From Akkermansiaceae bacterium (GTDB taxonomy: Bacteria; Verrucomicrobiota; Verrucomicrobiia; Verrucomicrobiales; Akkermansiaceae): a stretch of 55,014 bases of DNA. A program made the position numbers and the translations under genes. A model generated the notes under the pieces. It was not told the DNA's origin. It searched no databases and saw nothing but the letters and a program-made list of their open reading frames with translations. The stretch is from positions 1 through 55,014 of the forward strand of contig JANXMQ010000112.1 in NCBI GenBank assembly GCA_025354565.1, written 5' to 3'. Shown in pieces: positions 8,712-17,990 of this stretch. Position 1 is the first letter of the stretch, and each line of letters starts with the position of its first letter.

Positions 8712-11612
8712 ATGAACCACGATCTTGATTCCAGCGATTCGCGCGGTAGCGGACCTTCCGGCCGTGCCAGCGAACTTGGGATCCACCGCCTCGGACGCGT
8801 CGGGGACTGCTTTTATTTCCAAGGCTGGCAAACGCACGCCATGGGTGTGCCGCCGACCCGAAGATATGTCTTTGCTGGACTTGAAGAACCGATCAATCCC
8901 CGGTTCACGATCACGCTTGGAAACCAGGCCGATGCCACCGGCCACGACGGCGCGTCACCGGTCCGCACGGATTTCCTCGACCTGCTTTGGGTCAAGGATG
9001 TCAGCGTCAGTAATCCGTTGAATGTCGGCGTCATGGCGAATGCCGCGGATGAAAAACCCTCCGGCGTTGGCGTGCATGAGATCTCGAAAAATGACTTTGA
9101 CGCGTTTCGAGACGCGCTGGAAGCGACCAAGGTGGGTGAGATTTGGATCCATCCGATGGTCCTCCATATCGCGCGGCAGCAAAATACGGAGCAGACGCTT
9201 CATTTCCTGATGAAAGCGGCCAGTCAGGTCGGCTGGAACGCAGGAAATTTCTCATTGGCGGTGCTGCTGGCGGAAACCGCAGGCGGAGATCAAGTTCCGC
9301 TTTTTCTTCAGGTCTGCAACGAATGCATGTCATGCCTGAATCCCGCCCGACTGCCGACTGCCCTGAAGGAGAACTACATCAATGCGGCGGCAGAAGTTGA
9401 GGTTTCGGCCGAGAACCGGAAACAAGCGCTCGACGTCTCCACCCAACTACTGCGGATCGATCCCCGGGCAGCCTGCCGGTATGCGCAACGGGTGATTGCA
9501 ACCTTGAAATTTGATCGCAACGAGCTAGCCGATTATCTCCGACCGTTCTTCCCCTCGCTCTCCCAGTGGTGGATAATGCATGTGATCCAGAACACCGGAC
9601 TGGGCCAGGAGCAGGTTGCGGACGCATTGAACGTCGCGGGAACCGCAGCCGCTACACAGAACCAGTGGGATCTTGCGATGCTGGCTTACCACGCGGCTTT
9701 GATGATCGATCCAGAGGCGCCTGGCGCGGCATGGAACATGGGCTGTCTCTGTCTCAAGGATGGCGACATGCGCGGGGCGGAAACATTCTTCAAGCGCCTC
9801 AGCCGCCACTATGCCAATCAATCGCTTTCTTGTCGCTGGCCCAGAATCCAAGGCCAGCCTTGGCCGACCGCTCCGATGACGAGCATCGGCTTTGAACTGC
9901 CGCCAGCCGCCACTGCCTGGCCGCGGATCTCGGTGGTGACTCCATCATACAATCAGGGCCAGTTCATTGAGGAAACCATTCTTTCTGTGTTGAACCAAGG
10001 GTATCCGAATCTCCAATACATTATAGTAGATGGCTCGTCCGATGACGGAACCAGAGAGGTGCTCGAACGCTATCGGAGCCGCATCGACCATCTCATCATC
10101 GAGTCGGACCACGGCCAGTCAGAAGCCATCAATAAGGGTCTGCGCCTCGCGGACGGTGAATTAATCACTTGGCTCAACAGCGATGACATGCAGGCACCCG
10201 GGGCGCTGCACCGCGCCGCGCTGGCATGGCTCGAAAATCGGGCGGATGTAATCGCCGGCATCTGTCTGGAACACGCGGAACACCAATTCCGCACGATCAA
10301 CAAGCCAGCTTCGGACAATGAAGGGTTCAACCCGCCGCAACTGGCTCGCATTTTCAAATATTGGCTGAAGGGCTATTATTTCCTGCAGCCGGAGGTGTTT
10401 TTCAGCAGGCAAATCTTGCTCAAGGCCGGACTCCTGGATGAGACACTGTATTACTCCATGGATTACGATCTTTGGATGCGATTTTCCAAGGCTGGCGCGG
10501 TTCTTGAGGTCGTGGACTGGCCGTTCGCTTTTTTCCGCAAACATGAGTCACAGAAAACGGACAACTTAATCGAATCCGTGAACGAGCAAGCCGTGGTGCG
10601 CGGCCGTCACTATGAACTGCGGCCGGACGATGAACGGCTCAGCCGGATCCGGCGCTCACTGGCGGCTCTGAACCGCAATGCAAACCCATCGGTCTGCGTT
10701 CTAATCCACCCCGCAGGCGAAACGTATTCTGCGGTCATCCGGGATGAACTCGATCTATTTCATGACGAGAAATTTGCCTGCCGCATGAGTCATGATGTGA
10801 ATTCACCCGCTGTCGCCGATGCGGATCTGGTCATCCTAGTAGTGGAACCGGCCGACGAAAGGGAAGTCATTAAATCCCTGCGGGCAGCCAAACCGGAAAG
10901 GCTGATTGTCGGCTGGTTCTGGAACAACCACCGCCAGTTGTTCGACAATTATGCAATCGCTGAATTGGTGGACGTGACACTGATTGGGCATGGGACCATT
11001 GGCGAGTATTTGAAAAATGATCGCTCCGTCCATGGTGGTTACCTCCCGCGTTGCGTCACACGGTGGCAGCGGCAGGAGGTGGCGGCATGGTTTGAGGAGT
11101 TTGGTTGCGGCCCAAGAACTTCCACACTCGACGTAGGATTCGCAGCAGATCCATTGGAACACCTTCGATGTCTGCGCGAGCTGATGCAGGGGTTTCCAGA
11201 TCAGCCTTCACCAGATCTTCCGTTAGATAATGAAGGGGCTGCCCCCCCCTCGGCAGAGAAGGAGATCTTCGCTGGGTGCTGCAGCCACCAATTCTCGCTG
11301 GTGCTGCCACAGCAGGACAATCTTCTCGAGGCCGTGTTCCATTCGCTGCTTGCTGGCCAGATCCCATGGGTCGCCGGGGAATCCGAGGAATTGGATCTTG
11401 CGATTCCAAAAGATTTGCAGGACTCCCTGCCGATCATCCGATTCTCCATGCAGGATCCTGCGGATTTCAAAAAAGCATACGCGAATGCTGCTGGGCGCAT
11501 TGCCATGGAGGGGCTGGAAGGTCCCAGACGGAGACATCTCCATGTCTTGGAAAATCACATGGTTTCCTCAAGAATCCGCAGGATTATGGCGCTGGCCCGC
11601 CTGCTCGAATGA
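8712..11612 (+). CDS. Multidomain glycosyltransferase (TPR + GT2 + C-terminal GT-like domain)
   Basis: The 966-residue protein has three parts. Residues 1-400 are helical with TPR-like units near 315-365 (DLAMLAYHAALMIDPEAPGAAWNMG). A family 2 glycosyltransferase domain runs from about 405 to 620: RISVVTPSYNQGQFIEETI, then IIVDGSSDDGT, then LITWLNSDDM, whose NSDD supplies the metal-binding aspartates. From about 660 a second nucleotide-sugar-like fold begins (CVLIHPAGETYSAV) and includes ERLIVGWFWNN. GT2 enzymes transfer a sugar from a nucleotide donor to a growing glycan at the cytoplasmic membrane face. It is the first plus-strand gene of a co-oriented island of glycosyltransferase and sulfotransferase genes, so I infer surface polysaccharide synthesis. 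Confidence 0.85.
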   Translation: MNHDLDSSDSRGSGPSGRASELGIHRLGRVGDCFYFQGWQTHAMGVPPTRRYVFAGLEEPINPRFTITLGNQADATGHDGASPVRTDFLDLLWVKDVSVSNPLNVGVMANAADEKPSGVGVHEISKNDFDAFRDALEATKVGEIWIHPMVLHIARQQNTEQTLHFLMKAASQVGWNAGNFSLAVLLAETAGGDQVPLFLQVCNECMSCLNPARLPTALKENYINAAAEVEVSAENRKQALDVSTQLLRIDPRAACRYAQRVIATLKFDRNELADYLRPFFPSLSQWWIMHVIQNTGLGQEQVADALNVAGTAAATQNQWDLAMLAYHAALMIDPEAPGAAWNMGCLCLKDGDMRGAETFFKRLSRHYANQSLSCRWPRIQGQPWPTAPMTSIGFELPPAATAWPRISVVTPSYNQGQFIEETILSVLNQGYPNLQYIIVDGSSDDGTREVLERYRSRIDHLIIESDHGQSEAINKGLRLADGELITWLNSDDMQAPGALHRAALAWLENRADVIAGICLEHAEHQFRTINKPASDNEGFNPPQLARIFKYWLKGYYFLQPEVFFSRQILLKAGLLDETLYYSMDYDLWMRFSKAGAVLEVVDWPFAFFRKHESQKTDNLIESVNEQAVVRGRHYELRPDDERLSRIRRSLAALNRNANPSVCVLIHPAGETYSAVIRDELDLFHDEKFACRMSHDVNSPAVADADLVILVVEPADEREVIKSLRAAKPERLIVGWFWNNHRQLFDNYAIAELVDVTLIGHGTIGEYLKNDRSVHGGYLPRCVTRWQRQEVAAWFEEFGCGPRTSTLDVGFAADPLEHLRCLRELMQGFPDQPSPDLPLDNEGAAPPSAEKEIFAGCCSHQFSLVLPQQDNLLEAVFHSLLAGQIPWVAGESEELDLAIPKDLQDSLPIIRFSMQDPADFKKAYANAAGRIAMEGLEGPRRRHLHVLENHMVSSRIRRIMALARLLE

Positions 11613-11677
11613 CATCACCGAAGCTAACTAGAAATTGATAGGAAATTTAGCGAACCCGCATCCATCCCCACCCACGA

Positions 11678-13702
11678 ATGAACATCGTCATTATTGTTGG
11701 ACATCCCGCCTCCGGCTTTGAGGAGGTTGAGTCCCGGTTACAGCAATGCGGCATGAAAGCCGCGTTGCCGTCCCGCCGCGAAGGGGTGCTGCCCAAGGAC
11801 ATCAGCAGCGCACTATGCATTGCGCACCAAGCACCGGCACCAGATTCCGTGACCAGCGAGTCCGGTTTCCGGCAAATCGAAGCCGGCATGGTCTGGCATG
11901 GCATGGCGCTCGACCTGCTGCTCGGAAATCTGGAGCAGGAACTGTGGGGTTGGTCGGACACCCGTTGCATTTTCCTCCTTGATTACTGGCGGATGCTCGA
12001 TCCCAAAATCACCTTTGTCCTCGTCTATGACGAACCCCAGCGTGCCATTGCGGAAGCCGCATTGCGCGAATCTGACGAACTGGATGAAAAGAAGGTCCGA
12101 CAGCTACTGGAGAACTGGGCGGCCTACAATGGTGCGATGCTGGGGTTCTTCCTTCGTAATCCCGAGCGATGTCTCCTAGTCCATGCCCAACAGGTTCATC
12201 GCGCACTTGAAGACCATCTCGCGCAACTCCGCTCGCGGCTCAAAGCTCCGCCAGAAGTGGCCAGCGCCGCGCTGCGGGATCGCGGAACTGCGGCTGTAGA
12301 ACCCGCAGCTTCTTCGGGTATCAAATTGATGGCGGCTCCCTTGACCAAGGCCTTGCATGACGCTCTGACGCTCATCAATGAGGAACCTTCCAAAGCGCTC
12401 GATGCCTTTCATTCAGACCCGGCGCAACGTTTCATCATCCAAGGCTTACTCAGCGAATATCCAGAGTGTCTCCAGCTTTATGAAGAACTGCAATCGGCGG
12501 CTAACCTGCCGTTGAACGCGGCAGACGCAGATGCCGACGAGCACGGCCTGGCATGGAAAGCGCTGGTCGCACAACGGCAATTCGTCGCTCAAATTCTTGG
12601 GGAACTCCACCGCAGATATCAAAGCTTGGAGGAACTGACAAGAAACACCAGTCTTGAGCATCATCTCCTTCAGGAACAATTCCTTGAAATGCGCGGGGAA
12701 TTGGAAAGTTCGGTCATTCAAAATCTTGAGCAGACCGCCATTCTGCAAAATTTCCAGCATACCGAACGTGAAGCCGCAGAGTACCGGATGAAAATCCACG
12801 AGCTGCAGGCGCAAACCGAACAGAGCGCTGGGGAACTTGCAATCACCCAATGCCTACTCAAGCAGATCCAGGTTGATCTGGAAACGACCCATGCGGAAAA
12901 CCTGGACCTCCGCCAGAGCGGCGAAAGCCAGAGGGTTGAACACAAGGTGGCCGTGCGTGAAGCCGCAGAGCACCTGATGAAGCTCCAAGAGCTTCAGGCA
13001 CAAAACGAGCAGAGCGCTGGGGATCTTGCGATCACCCAAGGTCTGCTCAAGCAGATTCAGGTTGAACTTGAAACCAGCCATGCGGAAACCCTGAGCCTGC
13101 ACCAAAGCGGCGAAAGCCACAGGGTCGAACACAAGGTGGCCGTGGACGCCATCCTGCAAAATCTCCAGCATGCCGAACGTCTCGCCGAGGAGCGCCTGAT
13201 GAGTCTCCACGAACTGCAGGTGCAAACCGAGCAGCGCACTGGGGAACAGGCGATCACCCAAGGCCTGCTAAGGCAAATCCAGAATGAGCTGGAAACCAGC
13301 CATGCGGAAAGCCTAAGCCTACAGCAAAGCTGCGCACGCCAAGTGGCCGAACACAAAGGGGCAGTGGACGCCGTGTTGCAAAAACTAGCGCAAGTCGAGC
13401 AGGATTTGGAAACCTGTCGCACGGCCGCAGGACAGAGGGAAACCGGACACCAGCGTGCCATGGAAGAATTACAGGGAAAACTGGTGCACCTCGAAAATGA
13501 AAAAGAGCAACTCGACAATGCTGTCTCCACCGCACAGATCAACGCCCAATCCGCCGAACGGGTCAAGCAACAGCTATCCTACCGGCTTGGATCAACCATT
13601 GTGGCACAGTCGCGAAGCTTTGGCGGCTGGCTGGGCATGCCTTTCGCCATCATGCATGTCTTCAGGGATTTCAACAAATGTCGGCGTGGGGAAAAAAACT
13701 GA
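11678..13702 (+). CDS. Sulfotransferase-like domain fused to a repetitive coiled coil
   Basis: Residues 1-185 look like a degenerate P-loop sulfotransferase. IVGHPASGFEEVE sits where G-x-x-R-S-G-T-S is usual, and FVLVYDEPQRAI replaces the usual VLVYRDPLEVA. The key serine/threonine and arginine positions are altered, so catalysis is doubtful. From about residue 300 to 640 the protein is a long Gln/Glu/His-rich coiled coil. Within it, three near-copies of a 63-75 residue unit (EAAE-x-RMK-x-HELQAQTEQSAGELAITQ and relatives) are encoded at about 12770-13380. The last 30 residues contain a short hydrophobic stretch (GWLGMPFAIMHVF) that could touch the membrane. The gene lies 65 bases after the glycosyltransferase. 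I infer a scaffold or chain-length role. Confidence 0.65.
   Translation: MNIVIIVGHPASGFEEVESRLQQCGMKAALPSRREGVLPKDISSALCIAHQAPAPDSVTSESGFRQIEAGMVWHGMALDLLLGNLEQELWGWSDTRCIFLLDYWRMLDPKITFVLVYDEPQRAIAEAALRESDELDEKKVRQLLENWAAYNGAMLGFFLRNPERCLLVHAQQVHRALEDHLAQLRSRLKAPPEVASAALRDRGTAAVEPAASSGIKLMAAPLTKALHDALTLINEEPSKALDAFHSDPAQRFIIQGLLSEYPECLQLYEELQSAANLPLNAADADADEHGLAWKALVAQRQFVAQILGELHRRYQSLEELTRNTSLEHHLLQEQFLEMRGELESSVIQNLEQTAILQNFQHTEREAAEYRMKIHELQAQTEQSAGELAITQCLLKQIQVDLETTHAENLDLRQSGESQRVEHKVAVREAAEHLMKLQELQAQNEQSAGDLAITQGLLKQIQVELETSHAETLSLHQSGESHRVEHKVAVDAILQNLQHAERLAEERLMSLHELQVQTEQRTGEQAITQGLLRQIQNELETSHAESLSLQQSCARQVAEHKGAVDAVLQKLAQVEQDLETCRTAAGQRETGHQRAMEELQGKLVHLENEKEQLDNAVSTAQINAQSAERVKQQLSYRLGSTIVAQSRSFGGWLGMPFAIMHVFRDFNKCRRGEKN
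12770..13380 (+). repeat. Intragenic coiled-coil repeats, three near-copies
   Basis: Units beginning near 12770, 12959 and 13184 share most bases through the ELQAQTEQSAGELAITQ coding stretch and the following LETSHAE part. Spacing is about 189 and 225 bp, always a multiple of three. The similarity at the DNA level, not only the protein level, suggests recent internal duplication. Confidence 0.75.
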
Positions 13703-13759
13703 CCGCACGTCCATGACCAACCCTAACACGGCTTCACGCTTCTGATCGCACAATCTACC

Positions 13760-15424
13760 ATGCAAGACTCGGCAAACACGATCTCCTGGCTGGACCATTT
13801 GGCCTTGTTGATGCCACCCACCGGACATGTCCTAGTGGGGGCTGGCGTAGGCACCGGAAGCTGGGTGTCTTATCTTCAGTCGCACGGCTGTCGCCAAGTA
13901 ACCCTGATCGAGGCGGACCCAGGTAAATTCCGTCATTTACAGCGCGTAACCTCGAGTCAGGCGGATTGGCGACTCTGTGACCAGGTGATCGCTCCTAAGG
14001 CCGGGACTGTGGCTTTTTACCACGCCTCCGCAGCCGGCGAGAGCGGCCTCATGGAACCCGAAACCCTGCGCTACCTGTGGCCGAACATCAGGACAGCTCA
14101 GGTGGAAAGCCGCGAAGCCATCACGCTGGCAGACTTGCTGGGCAAAGCGCCCAAGCCCGTCAATTGGCTCTGGGTGGACTGCCTGCCCGCCCTGCCAATC
14201 CTAACAGGTAGCGAACCCGCACTTGACGCCATCGACGTCATCATCGCTCGCGTCATCCTCAGTGAGGAGAAACCGGCAGAACATTCCGCCGCGCTCGCCC
14301 CCCTTGAATCCTATCTCGAAAAATGCGGCTTCCGCCAGATGGGGGTGGAGCCCGGCCGCCACCCTCTGGTTGGGCATGCCCTTTTCGTCAGGGATTTGAA
14401 ATCGGAGACTCGTAAGCTGTGCCAAGAGCTGTCCGAGTCCGCGAGACGGCATGAACATGATACAGTCGCCGGGGCGGAACTCACCGCACAGGCATCCGTG
14501 CAGGCCGAGTTGCAGCAGGCCGAGTTGCACCGGGTTCGTCAAGAACTGCAGGAAGTCCGTAGCGAACTCACCAAATCCAACCAAGCCGCCGCCGCCGCGC
14601 AAGAGGAGACCGATGCCCAGATGGCTGGACAACTAGCCGCTGTAGAGCAGGCAAGGAATCAGATTCAAGAGTCCCAGGCTCATCTGCAGCAGGTTCGCGA
14701 AGAGCTGCAACAGGTTCGTGGCGAACTCACCAAATCCAACCAAGTTGCCGCCTCCGCGCAAAAGCAAAGCGCCGCCGTCGAGGCCAGTCTAGCAGAACAT
14801 CGCACCGCTGCGGCGGAGCTGGCAAGAAATCAGATTCAAGAGTCCCAAGCTCGTCTGCAGCAGGCCCGCGAAGAACTGCAAGAAGTCCGAGGCGAACTCA
14901 CCAAATCCAACCAAGCTGCCGCCTCCGCGCAAAAGCAAACCGCCGCCGTCGAGGCCAGTCTAGCAGAACAACGCACTGCGGCGGAGCTGGCAAGGAACCA
15001 GTTCAATGACTCTCAGTCTCGGTTGCAGCAGGTTCGTCAAGAACTGCAGGAGGTCCGTGTCGAACTCAACAAAGTCAACCAAACCACCGCCGCCGCGCAG
15101 AAGCAGGCAGGCTCGGCCGATGCCCTCCTTGCGGAACAACGCGCCGCCGCTGAGCTGGCGAGGAATCAGACCAAACTGGCACAAGCCGAGCTACAGCAGG
15201 CCCGTAGTGAGCTTGCCAAAATCAACGAAGTCAACGAAGTCAACGCAGATGCCGTAAAAGCCGCTGCTCGCCTAAATAGCGAATCACTGCAACAATATGC
15301 AAACCAGCAGGAATCTGAATCCGTCCTCCTTGCCCGCCAGAAAATTTTGGATGAAGAACTGACAAAAGCCAAAGCCCAGATCGACCTCATCAAGGAACTC
15401 CTCATTAAGGACCTAGGACAATGA
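13760..15424 (+). CDS. FkbM-like methyltransferase domain fused to a repetitive coiled coil
   Basis: Residues 1-215 resemble an FkbM-type SAM methyltransferase: GHVLVGAGVGTGSWVSYL (glycine-rich SAM loop), TLIEADPGKF with the acidic end of the second strand, then TVAFYHASAAGESGL, and NWLWVDCLPAL. Residues 220-554 form a Gln/Ala/Glu-rich coiled coil with five copies of a 49-57 residue unit (QEVRGELTKSNQAAASAQKQ and relatives). FkbM enzymes methylate sugar hydroxyls in capsules and lipopolysaccharide. The build, enzyme-like head plus long repetitive tail, is the same as in the preceding gene. The stop codon is joined to the next start in an ATGA overlap, which implies coupled translation. Confidence 0.7.
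   Translation: MQDSANTISWLDHLALLMPPTGHVLVGAGVGTGSWVSYLQSHGCRQVTLIEADPGKFRHLQRVTSSQADWRLCDQVIAPKAGTVAFYHASAAGESGLMEPETLRYLWPNIRTAQVESREAITLADLLGKAPKPVNWLWVDCLPALPILTGSEPALDAIDVIIARVILSEEKPAEHSAALAPLESYLEKCGFRQMGVEPGRHPLVGHALFVRDLKSETRKLCQELSESARRHEHDTVAGAELTAQASVQAELQQAELHRVRQELQEVRSELTKSNQAAAAAQEETDAQMAGQLAAVEQARNQIQESQAHLQQVREELQQVRGELTKSNQVAASAQKQSAAVEASLAEHRTAAAELARNQIQESQARLQQAREELQEVRGELTKSNQAAASAQKQTAAVEASLAEQRTAAELARNQFNDSQSRLQQVRQELQEVRVELNKVNQTTAAAQKQAGSADALLAEQRAAAELARNQTKLAQAELQQARSELAKINEVNEVNADAVKAAARLNSESLQQYANQQESESVLLARQKILDEELTKAKAQIDLIKELLIKDLGQ
14510..15240 (+). repeat. Intragenic coiled-coil repeats, five near-copies
   Basis: The GCGAACTCACCAAATCCAAC block recurs at 14562, 14721 and 14892, with diverged copies near 15060 and 15207. 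Periods are 159, 171, 168 and 147 bp, all multiples of three. The middle copies are nearly identical at the DNA level. Confidence 0.8.
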
Positions 15425-16911
15425 CACGACAACCCAATCCCTCGCGTCAGCCAGCTAAGAAAAGGCCAAAAAAATCACCCGCCAGGCCTAAGAAAACTCG
15501 GGAAATGGATTCGTCCACCGACGTTTCCAACCCTATCCCTGATGAAGCCGATCTTCTCGAACGTGCCTCTGCATTATGGCTTCATGGCGATTGGGAAAAC
15601 CTAATCCAAATCGATTTGGATGGAGCTAGGCAAACTACCACAAAAGCCAGGCTCGCCCTCCTACGGGCTTCGGCCCACCTGCAATCCGGTGATTCTGCCA
15701 GCGCCGGCAAACTCGTCCGCCTCGCCCTAGAATACGGCTGTGGTAGAAACCAAGCGGCCCGGATTCTCGTCTCCGGCGTTTACAACAGCATCGCGTGCGC
15801 CGCAGCCCTGGCCGATCAAGCCGACAAAGGACTTCAGCATTTCGAGAGCGCAATCGCCGTTGGCCTACCCGGAGCCGATGTCCGGATGCTGGCCGACACG
15901 AGAAGCCGCCACCAACTCAGCGAACTCGGCCTGCCGCCCAATGGCGAGGGACGTCTGCAACGAACCCGGGCACTCACCGTTCTGGAGAAAATCGGATCTT
16001 CTCCGCTCCGGTCCGCTACTCCGGCAACGACTGCCATCAATCCCGATACTCTCTCTTTCTATCAAAACCTTCAAGGCTTGGCGGGCAAACCACCTCCGCC
16101 CTTTCTGCTGATCGATTCCAAATCCATGCCGCGTTCCGGCCTGCATTACCTCAAAGACACCCTCGCCCGGCTGTTAGGTGACCACTTTTCATTCTGCGAG
16201 TGGTATCGCGAGGTCGGTTGTTGCAAGCAGCGCCCTTGCGCACTCACCGGTTACGCCACCCACGCTCAACAGTCGGGAAAGTGCCGTATCCGTCTGATCA
16301 AATCGCATGACTTCAAGCACGACGACCCATATCTTGAGACCAGCCCCCACTTGCAACGTCTGATCCTGATCCGCGATCCTTTGTTCACACTGACTTCATG
16401 GTTTGAACTTGAGCAACTGGGAAAATATGCCAAAACTCTCGCCCAACATGGAATTGATATGCCTAAAATATGGCTTTCGCACGAGAAAGAGGTGCTTGAA
16501 TCCGCCTACAAGATACTCGACCGCTGCTTCGAACCTCCTAGCATCGACGACTTAGCCTCGTGGCTCGTGGACAAGTCGGGATATATCCTCGCTTTTTTCG
16601 ACCGCTGGGTGAAGCCGGCCATTCAAAAACCGGATCCTTACACTCATCTGGTGTCCTATGATAGAATCGATCAATTCGTTGTCCAGCTCACCAATCCCTA
16701 CAGAAAGGCTATTTCGAAAAGTGCTTGCAAGGCAATCGATGCGTTCGCCGCAAGCAAGAATAGCAACTTCAGTAAGCGGACCAATCCGTTCGCGGCGAAG
16801 ACTGCCAGCGTTGCCACTTATCTGGAAAAATATTCATTCATGTTCCTTGAAGCAGCCGATCATTTGAAATCACGTTACCCGTCTGGAATCCCGGAATTAT
16901 TGAAATCATGA
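15421..16911 (+). CDS. Sulfotransferase with N-terminal TPR-like region
   Basis: The first 30 residues are very basic (RQPAKKRPKKSPARPKK). Residues 45-150 look like helical TPR-type repeats. The catalytic part begins near 225: IDSKSMPRSGLHYLKDTL has the sulfotransferase P-loop, and LQRLILIRDPLFTLTSW (about 310-326) has the R-D-P block that binds the 3'-phosphate of PAPS. IRLIKSHDF between them resembles the usual K-T-H segment. Such enzymes transfer sulfate from PAPS to a hydroxyl on a sugar or protein. It overlaps both neighbours by 4 nt and therefore belongs to the same operon. The acceptor is unknown. Confidence 0.75.
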   Translation: MTRQPNPSRQPAKKRPKKSPARPKKTREMDSSTDVSNPIPDEADLLERASALWLHGDWENLIQIDLDGARQTTTKARLALLRASAHLQSGDSASAGKLVRLALEYGCGRNQAARILVSGVYNSIACAAALADQADKGLQHFESAIAVGLPGADVRMLADTRSRHQLSELGLPPNGEGRLQRTRALTVLEKIGSSPLRSATPATTAINPDTLSFYQNLQGLAGKPPPPFLLIDSKSMPRSGLHYLKDTLARLLGDHFSFCEWYREVGCCKQRPCALTGYATHAQQSGKCRIRLIKSHDFKHDDPYLETSPHLQRLILIRDPLFTLTSWFELEQLGKYAKTLAQHGIDMPKIWLSHEKEVLESAYKILDRCFEPPSIDDLASWLVDKSGYILAFFDRWVKPAIQKPDPYTHLVSYDRIDQFVVQLTNPYRKAISKSACKAIDAFAASKNSNFSKRTNPFAAKTASVATYLEKYSFMFLEAADHLKSRYPSGIPELLKS

Positions 16912-17990
16912 AAATAAATGCAATTGTGATCCCCTTGATTCGTGGGGAGTTGTGTCATCTCAAGACTTGGATGCGCTACTGCCCCGCATCTGGCGAAAAC
17001 GGCAGAACCGTTTACCTATCCATTGATATGGCTTGGGCCGAGTCCGAAAAGTCCGACATATCCGACACTTACTCTCGTTGTGCGCTCCACGAGGAAGGCT
17101 GGAAGCTTGAATTCATCGAATGCCGGATGACCGCCGAGGAATCGTTCTATCAAAAGGATCCCAGCGTCTCCGTTGATCTCGAAAAACACCCCTATGGCCA
17201 AAAATCAGGCCCGAACTTGCAATTCTTCCGCACCATACGTGCTCTTGAGCACGTACGTGCCGAAATAGGAGCCGTCTTGCAGATGGAAGTTGACGCGTTC
17301 CCCGTCGGACAGAACTGGCTATCTAAACTCAACAGCTCGCTGGCCAAAGCGCCTGAAGACCTGTTAGTTGCCGGTCCTCGTTACTCAGGGAAATCGTATT
17401 TGCAGGAGCAAATCAAAGAGCATCTCAACGGAAACAGTGTGTATTTCATTGGATGCAGTGATTTTTGCAAATTCCTCGATTGCTGGGAGGAGCTTTTGCT
17501 CAAGGCATTGAAGGTCGCTCCATTCATGGCATATGATGTCGTGATCCCATGGTATTTTAATTACAAGCCGATCCACAAGGGCGTTCTCGCTCTCACCAGC
17601 GAGAACGCCGAATTCGCATCAGAATGTTTTAAAACCCGAACGCTGGATCTGACTGAAATGCTGATCAATTACGGCGGATACACCGAGAATACGAGTGAGT
17701 TTAGGCTGGAAATCTCCGCATTCATCAGGGATTTCCCGCAAGCGCTTATCGTCCATGGAAAGTGTTTCAACGATAGTATCTACGCCCTGCGTGCAGCAAA
17801 GAAACACCCTGCAAGAACTCATCCTGTAAACATACTTACGGATCTTATGCTCGCGGGTGACTATGAGAATTCGGTGCTGCTGGGGATGAATGACTACGCG
17901 GTTATGCGCCTTGCCACCCGGCGGGTGGGCCAACTTACACCGCAGCAGATTTGTTTAATCAAAAGGGAATGGACCAATGAGTGTAAATAA
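16908..17990 (+). CDS. GT-A-like protein of the glycan island
   Basis: I do not recognise a named family in this 360-residue soluble protein. It has no signal peptide or membrane segment. A stretch at about residues 105-140 (QFFRTIRALEHVRAEIG, then LQMEVDAFPVGQNWL) resembles the donor-binding core of GT-A glycosyltransferases, in which an acidic motif such as EVD holds the metal. MAYDVVIPWYF may be the acceptor side. It starts in an ATGA overlap with the sulfotransferase and runs 14 nt into the next gene, so it is translated with them. Codon use is more AT-rich than in the division genes. I infer a glycosyltransferase, weakly. Confidence 0.5.
   Translation: MKINAIVIPLIRGELCHLKTWMRYCPASGENGRTVYLSIDMAWAESEKSDISDTYSRCALHEEGWKLEFIECRMTAEESFYQKDPSVSVDLEKHPYGQKSGPNLQFFRTIRALEHVRAEIGAVLQMEVDAFPVGQNWLSKLNSSLAKAPEDLLVAGPRYSGKSYLQEQIKEHLNGNSVYFIGCSDFCKFLDCWEELLLKALKVAPFMAYDVVIPWYFNYKPIHKGVLALTSENAEFASECFKTRTLDLTEMLINYGGYTENTSEFRLEISAFIRDFPQALIVHGKCFNDSIYALRAAKKHPARTHPVNILTDLMLAGDYENSVLLGMNDYAVMRLATRRVGQLTPQQICLIKREWTNECK

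Noticed and set aside
12770-15240. Coiled-coil repeats as mobile or CRISPR-like elements
   Set aside because: They keep the reading frame, encode heptad-like helices and lie wholly inside two genes.
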